Positions 36,059 to 44,764 are shown, counted from the stretch's first letter. The stretch is DNA of 57,613 nucleotides from Alkalibacter mobilis (GCF_015594845.1 NZ_JADNRK010000012.1:1-57613); one strand, 5' to 3'. Translations and numbers: made by a program. Notes: generated by a model not told the origin, from the sequence alone.

Positions 36059-38356
36059 ATGATAGATAGAGATGAAAGTTTAGACAGGCCGATAAAAAAT
36101 CTTGCCGATGTAATTTTTCTTGTTTCAAAAGATGGAAGGATCATCGATTGCAATAAAAAAGCAACTGAGGTATATGGTTATACAAAAGAAGAATTAAAAA
36201 ATATGACCGTTTATCAAATCAGGAACAGAACTACGAGAGAAAAAACCAGGGACCAGCTCGCGAAAGCTTTTACTGAGGGAATTAGATTTCAAACTTTTCA
36301 CTTTAAGAAAGACGGCACTAAATTTCCCGTGGAGGTAAGATCTGAAAATAGTGGAAAGGGTTACGTGATAAGCAAAGTAAGGGATATTTCTAAAAACGAC
36401 AAGTACACAGAGAATGCCTCATTGTTTTTTTCGATGATAGAAAAATTCGATGAAGCCGTGTTGGCCCTAAGTGCGGATTACGACATAGTTTACTGGAATA
36501 GAGGCGCAGAAGAAAAGTTTGGGTATAAAAGCGAAGAAATCGTGGGCAAAAACGTAAGAGTCCTTATTCCCGAAGATGAAATCATGAAGTTTGAGAACAA
36601 ACTCGATTATATAAAAAAAGGGCACTTTATTGAAGGATTTGAAACCGTCAGGCTTCATAAAGAAGGACATGAAATAGAAGTATCCGTTTACGTAGCGCCT
36701 TTGTTTGATTATGACGGGATATTTTCAGGTGCCATTGGAGTGTACAAGGATGTGTCCCAAAGAAATAGACTTGTCAGGGACCTAAAGCAGTACGAACAAA
36801 AATGGAGATACGCCCTACAGGGAGGGAAACTGGGAGTTTGGGAGTGGGATGTAAAAAAAGACAGAATAATATACTCGACACCAAGCTTGGACAAGGAATC
36901 GGAACTGGATATTGAATCAAAAATGAGCATCAAGGATTTTTTTTCCAAAATCCACCCGGACTACATAGAAACTGTGAAGAATAACCTTGAAGAATCTGTT
37001 AAAACGGGCAATGACTTTTCTGCAGAATATAAATCAAAGGACAGAAACGGAAAATACATTTGGATCGAAGCCAGAGGAATCGTGACAAAAACAACAAAAA
37101 ATAATGAAGCTGCAAAAATGGTTGGAATATACGAAAATATTACTGAAAGAAAAACTCTGGGCGAAAAACTCAAGGCGAGTCTGGATGAGATGGAAAAGCT
37201 TAAAGAAAATGCTGTCAGAGCCAATGAGGCAAAGTCACAGTTTTTGGCTAACATGACCCATGAATTAAGAACGCCGTTAAACGGTCTGATAGCAACTATA
37301 CAAATATTGAAAATGACCGGCATGAATAATGACCAGAAAAGATATGTTGATATGATTGAAAAATCTTCAAAAAACCTATATGAAATAATCAATGACATAC
37401 TGGATCTTTCGAAAATAGAGGCTGGTGTCATGAATCTGAACCTGAAACCTTTTAAGCTGAAGATAATATTGGACGAGCTTTTCAACAATCTTTACATCGC
37501 AGGTAGCGGAAAAGGACTTGAAGTCAGTTCTTATGTAGATCCCAAAATCAACTTTGAAATTCTTGGGGATGAGTTGAAGTTAAAGCAGATACTCAATAAT
37601 TTGATAGGAAACGCTGTCAAGTTCACCTCAGAGGGATTCGTATCATTTAGGACTACGCTTTTTGAAAAAAAGAGCGAGACTGCAACGATTAGGTTTGAAG
37701 TTCGTGATACGGGCGAGGGCATATCCGAAGAATTCAAGTCGAGGATATTCGAAAATTTTTCTCAAAGCAATGGGGACTTAAACAAGGAACATAAGGGCAC
37801 AGGTCTTGGCCTTGCGATTTCAAAGAAACTTGCAAACTTAATGGGGGGCACTCTGGATTATGTCAGCGAACAGGGGAAAGGAAGCACATTTTCTTTTACC
37901 TGTGAGTTCGAACTTGCGGAAAGTCTCAAAAAGCCAATGGAAGAATCAAAGGAAGCAAATAACAAAACTCTTATATCTCCTTATGACAGAAAAACGATCT
38001 TGTCGGTGGAAGACAATTTGATAAATCAGGAAATAATGGAGGATCTTATAACTCGAAAAGGGTATGACTATATACCTGCTTATACCGGCAGAGAAGCTTT
38101 GGAAATAATTGATGCTGAAAATATCGATCTAGTATTGATGGACGTTCAATTGCCGGGGATCAGCGGAATAGAAACCGTAAAGGAAATAAGAAGCAAAACA
38201 GGAAATAAAGGGACTTTGCCGGTAATAGCCATTACAGCATACGCATCTCATGAGAATGAGGAAGAGTGCTTTGAAGCAGGATTTAACGGTTATGTAGTAA
38301 AACCCTTCGACGTCGATGTTTTGTTTGATTTGATCCATAATACCCTTTATAAATAA
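36059..38356 (+). CDS. Hybrid sensor histidine kinase with three PAS domains and a receiver
   Basis: 765 residues from the ATG at 36059, six bases after GAGG. PAS domains occupy about residues 10-115, 125-245 and 250-375, the second with the FGYKSEEIVGKNVRVLIP motif. The dimerisation domain has H401 (MTHELRTPLNG). The ATPase domain shows the N box, RDTGEGIS and GTGLGLAISK. A receiver follows with D695 (LVLMDVQLPG) and K in VVKPF. There is no output domain and no response regulator next to it, so it must pass phosphate to a distant partner. No membrane segment: a soluble sensor, perhaps of redox or a small ligand. Confidence 0.95.
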   Translation: MIDRDESLDRPIKNLADVIFLVSKDGRIIDCNKKATEVYGYTKEELKNMTVYQIRNRTTREKTRDQLAKAFTEGIRFQTFHFKKDGTKFPVEVRSENSGKGYVISKVRDISKNDKYTENASLFFSMIEKFDEAVLALSADYDIVYWNRGAEEKFGYKSEEIVGKNVRVLIPEDEIMKFENKLDYIKKGHFIEGFETVRLHKEGHEIEVSVYVAPLFDYDGIFSGAIGVYKDVSQRNRLVRDLKQYEQKWRYALQGGKLGVWEWDVKKDRIIYSTPSLDKESELDIESKMSIKDFFSKIHPDYIETVKNNLEESVKTGNDFSAEYKSKDRNGKYIWIEARGIVTKTTKNNEAAKMVGIYENITERKTLGEKLKASLDEMEKLKENAVRANEAKSQFLANMTHELRTPLNGLIATIQILKMTGMNNDQKRYVDMIEKSSKNLYEIINDILDLSKIEAGVMNLNLKPFKLKIILDELFNNLYIAGSGKGLEVSSYVDPKINFEILGDELKLKQILNNLIGNAVKFTSEGFVSFRTTLFEKKSETATIRFEVRDTGEGISEEFKSRIFENFSQSNGDLNKEHKGTGLGLAISKKLANLMGGTLDYVSEQGKGSTFSFTCEFELAESLKKPMEESKEANNKTLISPYDRKTILSVEDNLINQEIMEDLITRKGYDYIPAYTGREALEIIDAENIDLVLMDVQLPGISGIETVKEIRSKTGNKGTLPVIAITAYASHENEEECFEAGFNGYVVKPFDVDVLFDLIHNTLYK

Positions 38357-38375
38357 AGCCCTGCGGGGCTTTTTT
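38357..38375 (+). terminator. Terminator after the hybrid kinase
   Basis: AGCCC, loop, GGGCT and six T directly follow the stop codon. Confidence 0.8.
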
Positions 38376-38428
38376 AAATTAAGGTTTTAAATAAAAAAAA
38401 TGGGTATAAAAATATTATAAATTATTAA

Positions 38429-38482
38429 TTGTATATTTTTTACATGGATGCTACAATTAACCTAACACTTGTTAGGTTAATT
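38429..38482 (+). promoter_or_regulatory. TetR gene promoter with 13-bp perfect operator
   Basis: TTGTAT (38429-38434) and TACAAT (38452-38457) are 17 bases apart. AATTAACCTAACA (38455-38467) and TGTTAGGTTAATT (38470-38482) form a perfect inverted repeat that begins within the -10 box. This is the usual layout for auto-repression by the TetR protein encoded just downstream. Confidence 0.82.
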
Positions 38483-38552
38483 GAGAATTAAAATTTGCGG
38501 CACATAGGTCAGTGTGTCTTTTTTTATCTTAGCTGGAGGGAGACGAAGCTTT

Positions 38553-39140
38553 ATGAGTTCAACAACCATAGAAAAAATAAAAAATGTTTCTTTCAAGTTT
38601 TTTTTAGAAAAAGGCTATGAGGCGTCGAATATAAGGGAAATTTGTAAAGTCGTCCAAATCAAGCCGGCGTCATTATATTTTCACTACGAATCTAAAAAAG
38701 CTTTGTTCTTTAACATATACGACGAGATATGGAACGAAAAGCTAACTATGTTGGCGGAAATTAGAAAACAAAGGATCAATGAAACACCGGATCAACTATG
38801 GTTTTTCTTGTACAGAGGTAGCCTGGAGTTTTGCATGAAAGACATTTCAAAGAACAAATTTCTTATGAGATACCACCTTTTTCCTCCAGAAGAGTTGATG
38901 TCCGAAATTACTAAAAGCTACCGGGAATGGACTGAGAAAGAAAACTCATACTACTTGGAAGCCATAAACAAATGCATGGAAATGGGCATTTTGAAAAAAG
39001 ACAGACATCCAAAAGATCACCTTAGAGCATTCAAGGTTTTTGAGAGTTTTAATATCTATGAAATGATTCTTTCGAATATTAGAAAAACCGATACGGAAAT
39101 AAAAGAAGCCTGGGAAGAATTTTTGTCAAAACTAATGTAA
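38553..39140 (+). CDS. TetR-family transcriptional regulator
   Basis: 195 residues from the ATG at 38553, with GGAGGGAG upstream. The helix-turn-helix is IREICKVVQIKPASLYFHY, about residues 28-48, a standard TetR DNA-binding domain. The C-terminal region contains a WFFLYRGSLEFCMKD stretch and is all-helical. No exporter or enzyme gene is beside it; the next gene is a convergent lipoprotein. Autoregulation through the operator at 38455-38482 is likely. The ligand is unknown. Confidence 0.88.
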   Translation: MSSTTIEKIKNVSFKFFLEKGYEASNIREICKVVQIKPASLYFHYESKKALFFNIYDEIWNEKLTMLAEIRKQRINETPDQLWFFLYRGSLEFCMKDISKNKFLMRYHLFPPEELMSEITKSYREWTEKENSYYLEAINKCMEMGILKKDRHPKDHLRAFKVFESFNIYEMILSNIRKTDTEIKEAWEEFLSKLM

Positions 39141-39170
39141 ACGTACAAGCAGGATGATAAAGAAATATAA

Positions 39171-39208
39171 AAGCGTCGAATCTCAGTACTAACAGAGATT
39201 CGACGCTT
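39171..39208. terminator. Strong bidirectional terminator
   Basis: A perfect 14-bp stem (39171-39184 with 39195-39208) stands between the convergent TetR and lipoprotein genes. Confidence 0.88.
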
Positions 39209-39222
39209 GGATTTTTATGATG

Positions 39223-40197
39223 TTATTTTGTTTTAACGGCAGTTTCTCCGCTGATAGTGCTTTCTTTCTCATTTACAAAGGTAGCCATGATTTCTTCGCT
39301 TGCAAAGTAAAGGTTTCCTTCGATTTTAGCATCTGTCAGTTTGAAGTTTTCAGTTTCCACGTAAACATCACCTACAAATGTACCGCCCTGAATTTTGGCG
39401 TTAGGACTCTTGATTGTCAATGAAGGAGCGGTCAAAGTATATCTTGCTGTTACATTGTGGTCAGCATCTTGTGAATAAAGAGCGATCTTTCTGTACAAGT
39501 CTTGTGCAGCATCGTCCTTGTTGTGGAACTCGCCTTCAAGCACCAATTCTTCTTTAGTGCTGATATTGTTAAGTGCACAAATGATCCATGTTCCGTCAGC
39601 GCTGATTGCATCGATGAAAGCTGTGTCGTCGATCAACAATGAAGCTGTAGTAGCTACATCTACACCGTCAACAACAACTTTACCTGTTACTTTTCCGCCG
39701 TTTTGAACTGCAAAAGTGTTTGCAAGTTCAACAGATGCGAAGTAAACGTCACCGTCGATAGTTGCGTCTGTAACTGTAAAACCTTCTGATTCTACATATA
39801 CATCACCAACGAAAGTTCCACCTTGGATTTTGGTGTTAGGGCTTTTAACAGTAAGCTTTGGAGCAGTCAAAGTATATCTTTCGGTTACTTTGTGATCTGC
39901 GTCTTGAGCGTAAAGTGCAAGTTTTCTGTAAAGGTTTGAAGTAGCATCGTCCTTGTTGTAGAAATCGCCTTCGATAACAAGTTCGTTTTCTGTTGTAACG
40001 TCATTTAAAGTACATACGATCCACTTACCTTCAGTTCCGATAGAAGCTTCCAATACAGCAGCGTCTTCAACCAAAGAAGCAGCAGTAACGGAATCGTTTC
40101 CACCATCTGTGTTGCCGTCTCCATTGTCAGATGATCCGCATCCGGCAAATAGAACAAGTGATAAAGCCAATAGTACGATTAAAGATTTGAATTTCAT
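39223..40197 (-). CDS. Lipoprotein with two tandem ~135-residue repeats
   Basis: 324 residues. The lipobox is LFAGC (C20), followed by a Gly/Asp/Asn linker. Two copies of one module occupy about residues 40-180 and 185-324; matched segments are TEGKWIVCTLNDVTTENELV / ADGTWIICALNNISTKEELV, NKDDA..LYRK.ALY.QDADH and KIQGGTFVGDVYVE. The repeated short beta phrases (TVTDATIDGDVYFAS) suggest a right-handed beta-solenoid such as that of polymer-forming (bactofilin-like) surface proteins. Codon use is favourable, suggesting abundance. Function unknown. Confidence 0.83.
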   Translation of the reverse strand: MKFKSLIVLLALSLVLFAGCGSSDNGDGNTDGGNDSVTAASLVEDAAVLEASIGTEGKWIVCTLNDVTTENELVIEGDFYNKDDATSNLYRKLALYAQDADHKVTERYTLTAPKLTVKSPNTKIQGGTFVGDVYVESEGFTVTDATIDGDVYFASVELANTFAVQNGGKVTGKVVVDGVDVATTASLLIDDTAFIDAISADGTWIICALNNISTKEELVLEGEFHNKDDAAQDLYRKIALYSQDADHNVTARYTLTAPSLTIKSPNAKIQGGTFVGDVYVETENFKLTDAKIEGNLYFASEEIMATFVNEKESTISGETAVKTK

Positions 40198-40244
40198 TTT
40201 GTTCCCCCTATGTTTTTGTTAGTTTAATATTTAACTACTTTCGT

Positions 40245-40273
40245 ATTATATAGCGAATATTTAAAATTGACAA
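40245..40273 (-). promoter_or_regulatory. Promoter of the repeat lipoprotein gene
   Basis: On the minus strand TTGTCA (40268-40273) and TATAAT (40245-40250) are 17 bases apart. GGGGGA stands before the start codon. The remaining bases up to 40410 show nothing recognisable. Confidence 0.75.
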
Positions 40274-40409
40274 TAAAAATATCGAAAAAATTTCATTATT
40301 TGGTTAAAATATATATAAAATATTGATAAAAGAAAAAAATAACACAAGATTAAAGGTTGTAAAAATCTGGCAATTGTCCATGCGCCGGGGGGATAATCCG
40401 TTTTGTTTA

Positions 40410-40418
40410 TGATATAAT
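40410..40418 (+). promoter_or_regulatory. Extended -10 promoter for the structured leader
   Basis: TGATATAAT is an exact extended -10 element. Transcription from about 40425 would begin at the 5' strand of the long closing stem of the RNA below. No good -35 is present. Confidence 0.6.
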
Positions 40419-40420
40419 AT

Positions 40421-40550
40421 TCGCGAAAGCGGATTAGGCCGCAGAAAATAGGCTTTTTCCATGCTCGGATGAGAAAAAGTAGTATTTTCTATGGCTGAGC
40501 GCCCGCGAACGACGATGCTGTGGGCATCGGAGGTCTGATTCGCTTCGTGG
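40421..40550 (+). ncRNA. Candidate structured leader RNA of unknown class (three-way junction)
   Basis: P1 pairs 40421-40437 with 40535-40550 (about 15 pairs, one bulged A, some G-U). P2 starts with GCC/GGC, an internal loop, then AGAAAATA with TATTTTCT and CTTTTTC with GAAAAAG, capped by CATGCTCGGAT. P3 contains CGATGC-TGTGG-GCATCG. The element starts just after an extended -10 and ends 60 bases before the TTG of the hydrolase gene, with no terminator between, so it may be a 5'-UTR regulator or riboswitch. It matches no class that I can recall; a stand-alone small RNA is possible. Confidence 0.6.
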
Positions 40551-40609
40551 ATGATTGTATATAAAAAAACCGGATAAAATTTATTACGGAGAAGTGAGGA
40601 GAGTCGTTT

Positions 40610-41299
40610 TTGCAGTCACAGAAAAGGGATGTTAAATTCTTTGTACTCCACGGTTTTGGTGGGGGCACATACGAGGTTGAACCCTTGGTGGAACGATTGA
40701 GGAAATCCGGATACGAGGTCTTTGCCCCGATCCTTAAAGGGCATCAGGGCAGTTCAAGTAAAATGGCAAAGACTACTTACAGGGAGTGGATCGAATCTGC
40801 TGAAATACATCTGGCGCAATTTACCGATAATAGTGAAAATGTAATTTTTATTGGATTTTCCATGGGAGGCTTGATTGGGTTCAATCTCAGCCAGGATAAA
40901 AAATTTAAGGCGATAGTAACTATAAACACACCAATATTTTTTTGGAATATTCCCCAGGTATTCAGAAACCTTATGGAAGATATAAAAAATATGAGGACAG
41001 AAAATATAAGAAGATATATCAGAGCAAAGAAAAACTCGCCCATAAGATCAATGATCCAGTTTCTGATAATGCTCGGAAAAACAAAATCAAAGCTTGATGA
41101 TGTGCACAGTCCGATCTTGGTCGTGCAGGCTTTGGATGATGATACAGTAAGATTGAAGAGTGCCGAGTATATTTTAAACAATGTTTCATCTGAGGATAAA
41201 CAGGCATTTTATGTAGATCGTGGCGGGCATCTTGTTTTGTTGAGTCCGAAAGGCGACAGGGTAATAGAAAAAATTTTGAATTGGGAGGCGTTGAGTTGA
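40610..41299 (+). CDS. Alpha/beta hydrolase (Est30/monoacylglycerol lipase-like)
   Basis: 229 residues from TTG 40610, preceded by GAGGAG. LHGFGGG near the N-terminus forms the oxyanion hole, GFSMGG holds the nucleophile S84, DDDTV the likely acid and RGGHLVLL the His. The size and order fit carboxylesterases of the Est30 type. It is the first gene after the structured leader and overlaps the next gene by four bases. Confidence 0.88.
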   Translation: MQSQKRDVKFFVLHGFGGGTYEVEPLVERLRKSGYEVFAPILKGHQGSSSKMAKTTYREWIESAEIHLAQFTDNSENVIFIGFSMGGLIGFNLSQDKKFKAIVTINTPIFFWNIPQVFRNLMEDIKNMRTENIRRYIRAKKNSPIRSMIQFLIMLGKTKSKLDDVHSPILVVQALDDDTVRLKSAEYILNNVSSEDKQAFYVDRGGHLVLLSPKGDRVIEKILNWEALS

Positions 41300-41862
41300 C
41301 GAGAGAGGGGTTTAAAAAGCTGTTTTGGGGATTTTTGTTTATTTTAATGGATTTTAGGATCCAAGGTATCGATATTTTACCAGACGTGATCGGGTATCTA
41401 TTTTTTGCAGGTGCTATCAAGAGTCTTGCGCAAAACAGTGAACTTTTTAATAGCGCTGTGAAACTGAATACCGCTATGATCTTTATTTCGATCGTTTACG
41501 TTTATGAAAAACCAAACACACAAAGCGGGGTTCACATATCTCAGGGGCCGTTTGGCACGTTGGGGACGGTAATAGGAATAGTAGGATTTTTTGTATCTTT
41601 GTTTCTAGTGCATAAAATTTTTATGGGGATCAAGGAAATGGGAAATAAACACGGTGACTTCAATATTGCATCTGAAGCGGGAAAAAGATGGACCCAGTAT
41701 GTTTTTCTGCAATTTGCAGTCGTGTTCCTAATATTGTTTTTGTTGATTCCACCGCTGGCGATCCTATATCTGATTGGCCTTGTAATATTCAATTTGATAT
41801 ATATTTTTCTAGTTCTGGGTTTCATGAAAAGGTGTGAGATCGCCTTTTCCCATTTAGATTGA
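41296..41862 (+). CDS. Integral membrane protein of unknown function
   Basis: 188 residues from TTG 41296, with GGGAGG five bases upstream. Four to five hydrophobic segments are visible, with the start MTREGFKKLFWGFLFILMDFR followed by ILPDVIGYLFF, a pattern shared with small clostridial membrane proteins of unknown role. It overlaps the hydrolase stop and precedes the B12 protein by 53 bases, in the same direction. Confidence 0.72.
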   Translation: MTREGFKKLFWGFLFILMDFRIQGIDILPDVIGYLFFAGAIKSLAQNSELFNSAVKLNTAMIFISIVYVYEKPNTQSGVHISQGPFGTLGTVIGIVGFFVSLFLVHKIFMGIKEMGNKHGDFNIASEAGKRWTQYVFLQFAVVFLILFLLIPPLAILYLIGLVIFNLIYIFLVLGFMKRCEIAFSHLD

Positions 41863-41915
41863 GGGGTAATGCCTTTGTAACAAATGACGTTGAATATCAA
41901 ATTAGGAGTGATTTT

Positions 41916-42992
41916 ATGAGTCTGCTTCAAATAAATGATTATAAATTGAACAAATTGGCCCAGGTTATATTTGATCGGCAGATGGAAAAAGATCCTAAGC
42001 TGGAAACTCAGTTTGACGAGAGAAGAAAACGATCCATGTATAACGACATATTGTATAACTTGAGCTACTTGAATGTGGCTATGGAGTTCAATGACGAAAA
42101 ACTGTTTACAAACTACGCAGTATGGCTTTATAACCTTTTGTGTCCTCTGATGAAAGATTTGGGGGATGAGAGGGTAAAGAAATTCATGATATCTCACTAC
42201 ATGGTGCTTAAAGAAGTTTTAAGCGAGACGATGGATCATTTTGATGCCAGAAAAGCGGGTCATCACCTGGATAATGCCATTAAGGTCACAGAGAATGAGT
42301 ATTTGTACAAAACGGTGTCAGACAGATTTCAAAAGGGAAAACATTTGGAACTTAGAAAAAAATACCTGAAACACTTGCTTGACAATGAGACAAAGGAAGC
42401 AGTCGAGCTGTTGGGCCATGCATACAAGTCAGGATTGCCTTTGGAAGAAATATACCAGGATATAGTTCAAGAAACCATGTATGAGGTTGGGAATCTTTGG
42501 CATAAAAACCTGATAACTATAGGTCGGGAACATTATTGCACATCCACCTCCCAAATGGCGTTATCGCAGTTTTATCCGATGATTTTTGGTAAGGAACGCA
42601 AGAATCGGTCAGTTTTAGTATGTGCAGTGGGAAGCGAACTTCACGAGATGGGCGCAAGGATGGTTTCCGATTTATTTGAATACCACGGTTGGGACAGCAT
42701 TTATTTGGGAGCTGCAGTGCCTGAGGATGCAGTCTTGAAAGCGGTGGGAGAGTCTAAACCAAGCTTGGTTGCCCTGTCTGTCACCATGCCGCAACATTTG
42801 ACGTTGTGTTATGAGATCGTTCAAGGGATCAAAAAAGAATTTCCAAGAATCAAAATAGCTGTGGGTGGTAGGGCTTTCCAAACCACGGACAATTTATGGC
42901 AGAAATGGGGAGTTGACATTTATGCCGACACCGCACATGAGTTTGTGAAATTGGCCGAGAAATTTACTGTAGTGGAGAGTGATGGTGTGTGA
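41916..42992 (+). CDS. Cobalamin-binding photoreceptor-like protein (CarH-type domain)
   Basis: 358 residues from the ATG at 41916, preceded by TAGGAGTG. Residues 1-155 are a helical domain that I do not recognise and contain no MerR-type DNA-binding motif. Residues 158-225 are the four-helix B12 cap with W195-H196 and, nine residues on from W195, E205-H206. Residues 232-350 are the Rossmann B12 domain with E241-x-H243-x-x-G246. This matches the W-H...E-H and ExHxxG pattern of the adenosylcobalamin photoreceptor CarH, including the His that forms the second ligand after light. The next gene, overlapping by four bases, is a diguanylate cyclase. Confidence 0.87.
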   Translation: MSLLQINDYKLNKLAQVIFDRQMEKDPKLETQFDERRKRSMYNDILYNLSYLNVAMEFNDEKLFTNYAVWLYNLLCPLMKDLGDERVKKFMISHYMVLKEVLSETMDHFDARKAGHHLDNAIKVTENEYLYKTVSDRFQKGKHLELRKKYLKHLLDNETKEAVELLGHAYKSGLPLEEIYQDIVQETMYEVGNLWHKNLITIGREHYCTSTSQMALSQFYPMIFGKERKNRSVLVCAVGSELHEMGARMVSDLFEYHGWDSIYLGAAVPEDAVLKAVGESKPSLVALSVTMPQHLTLCYEIVQGIKKEFPRIKIAVGGRAFQTTDNLWQKWGVDIYADTAHEFVKLAEKFTVVESDGV

Positions 42993-44011
42993 CGAGTTTT
43001 TTGATAGTTGTAGACAACATGGGGATCATTAGGGAAATCAAGTGGAGTGACCCTGTTTATTTGATACCTAACATAAATGAATCATTCTTCGACCTGTTTT
43101 CCAAATTGGACAAGGAACTTCTTTCATTGATGGCAGACAAGTGCAGAAAAAACAAGATCATATCTGAGGACGTCACCTTTAAGCTGCGGCATGAAGGAAC
43201 TAAGTTGAGACTTTGCATTGTTCCCTTGGAAGAAAGAATGCTGATTTTTGGAATGGAGAACAATGGGGAGGAAAAAAAATCAAATCCGCACGATTTTAGA
43301 AAGATAATAAAAAAGATGATGAGCGTTATCAAAGATTCCATGGAGCAGGAAGTAGCCATGGACGTGGAGGCAGTCCAGACCCAGTTTGAAAAAATTCAAA
43401 TGCTCAATAACGAACTCATCAACGCCAGGAGACAGCTTGAAAAAGCAAATTCAAAGCTTTATGTCTTGAATGAAGAGTTGAACAACAGACTTGTAAAGGA
43501 TACATTGACAGGCTTGGTCAGCAGGTACCAATACACCTCCGAAATGAAGTGGGCGATCGGCAAATTTCCCGGGAAGGTGGGAGTTTATACCTTCATAGAT
43601 ATAGATGATTTTAAAAGCGTAAACGATACCTACGGACATGCGGCAGGGGATGCGTATCTGATAGAATTTGCCCGAAGATTGAAAGATTTAAAACTGAAAA
43701 ACACCATAAAAATAAGGGTTTCCGGAGATGAGTTTGGAATATTCACTTACGGATTGGAATACTCGGACGAAACAGTTGCAGAAGAAATATGGAATGCTTT
43801 GCATGAAGCGCTGATGAGTGAGCCAATAATCATAAACGATGTGCAAATGCCTTTGGCAGTGAGTGCAGGAATGTCAACCTATGGAGTGGATACGGATAAT
43901 ATTTTTGAACTGGTGGATTATGCCGATTATGCCATGTATACTGCAAAAAGAAGGGGAAAGAACAATTATGCTGTATTTGACATGAAAAAATATCTGGAAA
44001 GCAAATCATGA
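42989..44011 (+). CDS. Diguanylate cyclase (GGDEF domain)
   Basis: 340 residues from GTG 42989, which overlaps the previous stop (GTGTGA). Residues 1-95 resemble a PAS-like sensor. Residues 100-170 are a coiled coil. Residues 170-335 form the GGDEF domain with FIDIDDFKSVNDTYGHAAGD and the active-site variant SGDEF at 245-249, a sequence known from active cyclases. The usual RxxD inhibitory site upstream is absent. The product would be cyclic di-GMP. Tight coupling to the B12 protein suggests that the cyclase is its output partner. Confidence 0.93.
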   Translation: MTSFLIVVDNMGIIREIKWSDPVYLIPNINESFFDLFSKLDKELLSLMADKCRKNKIISEDVTFKLRHEGTKLRLCIVPLEERMLIFGMENNGEEKKSNPHDFRKIIKKMMSVIKDSMEQEVAMDVEAVQTQFEKIQMLNNELINARRQLEKANSKLYVLNEELNNRLVKDTLTGLVSRYQYTSEMKWAIGKFPGKVGVYTFIDIDDFKSVNDTYGHAAGDAYLIEFARRLKDLKLKNTIKIRVSGDEFGIFTYGLEYSDETVAEEIWNALHEALMSEPIIINDVQMPLAVSAGMSTYGVDTDNIFELVDYADYAMYTAKRRGKNNYAVFDMKKYLESKS

Positions 44012-44047
44012 GAACAGGAATTTTGGTAAATCAAAGGAGGTTGGAAA

Positions 44048-44653
44048 GTGTATAATATCAAAGATTTGACGGTGGGAGAATTTTTGGAAAAGTTGTCACA
44101 AACGGAATTTCCGGGCCCCGCAAGCGGAAGCGCCTCTGCAGCTTCGGCAGCAATGGCGGCGGCTCTTTTTGAGATGTCTTGGAAAGCAAGCATCAACAAA
44201 AATGATATTTTAGGATCCAAAAGCAATTTAATTGATGAAATGGCAATAATAAGAGAAAAATTGATATCCTTGGCAACGGAGGATATGGAGGCGTATGGAA
44301 AATTCATCAAAGGAGTCAGGGTGAAAAAAACTGACCCAGCATCCTACGAAAAAGCCCTTATAGAGGGAACGGAGCCATTGGTGGGAATTTTTCGAAATGC
44401 TTTGCTGATATTGGATATCGTCAATAACACTGTGCAAGACAGCTTTGTAAAAGTTTTGGGGGACTTGGCCGGGTCCAGCATTTTGGCACACGGAGCAATC
44501 ATGGCCGCTGAAAAAGGAGCGAGAATAAATCTGAAAATGATAAAGAATTCTGATTACTCAACTAGAACTGAAAAAGAACTTTCTGAAGGAATTGAGAAAG
44601 CCGCCAAAGTCATGAAAGAAATAACGGACAAGATCGAAGGTTGCAAAAATTAG
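44048..44653 (+). CDS. Formiminotransferase-cyclodeaminase family protein (FchA-like)
   Basis: 201 residues from GTG 44048, with AAAGGAGG upstream. The start FLEKLSQTEFPGPASGSASAASAAMAAAL (partial) is the Gly/Ala/Ser-rich helix of the family. Stand-alone members act as methenyl-THF cyclohydrolase or as cyclodeaminase in one-carbon metabolism. It lies 36 bases after the cyclase gene; the functional link, if any, may be folate/B12 metabolism. Confidence 0.85.
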   Translation: MYNIKDLTVGEFLEKLSQTEFPGPASGSASAASAAMAAALFEMSWKASINKNDILGSKSNLIDEMAIIREKLISLATEDMEAYGKFIKGVRVKKTDPASYEKALIEGTEPLVGIFRNALLILDIVNNTVQDSFVKVLGDLAGSSILAHGAIMAAEKGARINLKMIKNSDYSTRTEKELSEGIEKAAKVMKEITDKIEGCKN

Positions 44654-44764
44654 AAATAAATTTACTTTATGGATAATTATTGAAAAATGATCTTGCGTAA
44701 AAGAATATTGACAAGGGTATCAATTGTATACGGGATCCAAATCTGAAGTGTTGGAGTGATAAAG

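Noticed and set aside
36059-38356. Possible phosphorelay linked to the TetR gene or the B12/GGDEF operon
   Set aside because: No Hpt or response-regulator gene nearby, and separate terminators on each side; the kinase is treated as an orphan.
38455-38482. Perfect inverted repeat read as a terminator for the upstream kinase
   Set aside because: A proper terminator already sits at 38357-38375, and this repeat overlaps the -10 box of the next gene with no T-run, so it is better read as an operator.
40421-40550. Interpretation as 6S RNA, SRP RNA or tmRNA
   Set aside because: No conserved SRP apical motif, no tmRNA ends, and a branched form unlike the 6S rod; left as an unknown class.
42989-44011. 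SGDEF instead of GGDEF, suggesting a dead cyclase
   Set aside because: SGDEF occurs in active cyclases, and the metal-binding IDIDDF and the NDTYGH motif are intact.
44048-44653. Histidine-degradation cluster inferred from the cyclodeaminase-like gene and a possible urocanate reductase
   Set aside because: The two genes are about 25 kb apart and no hut genes are present.
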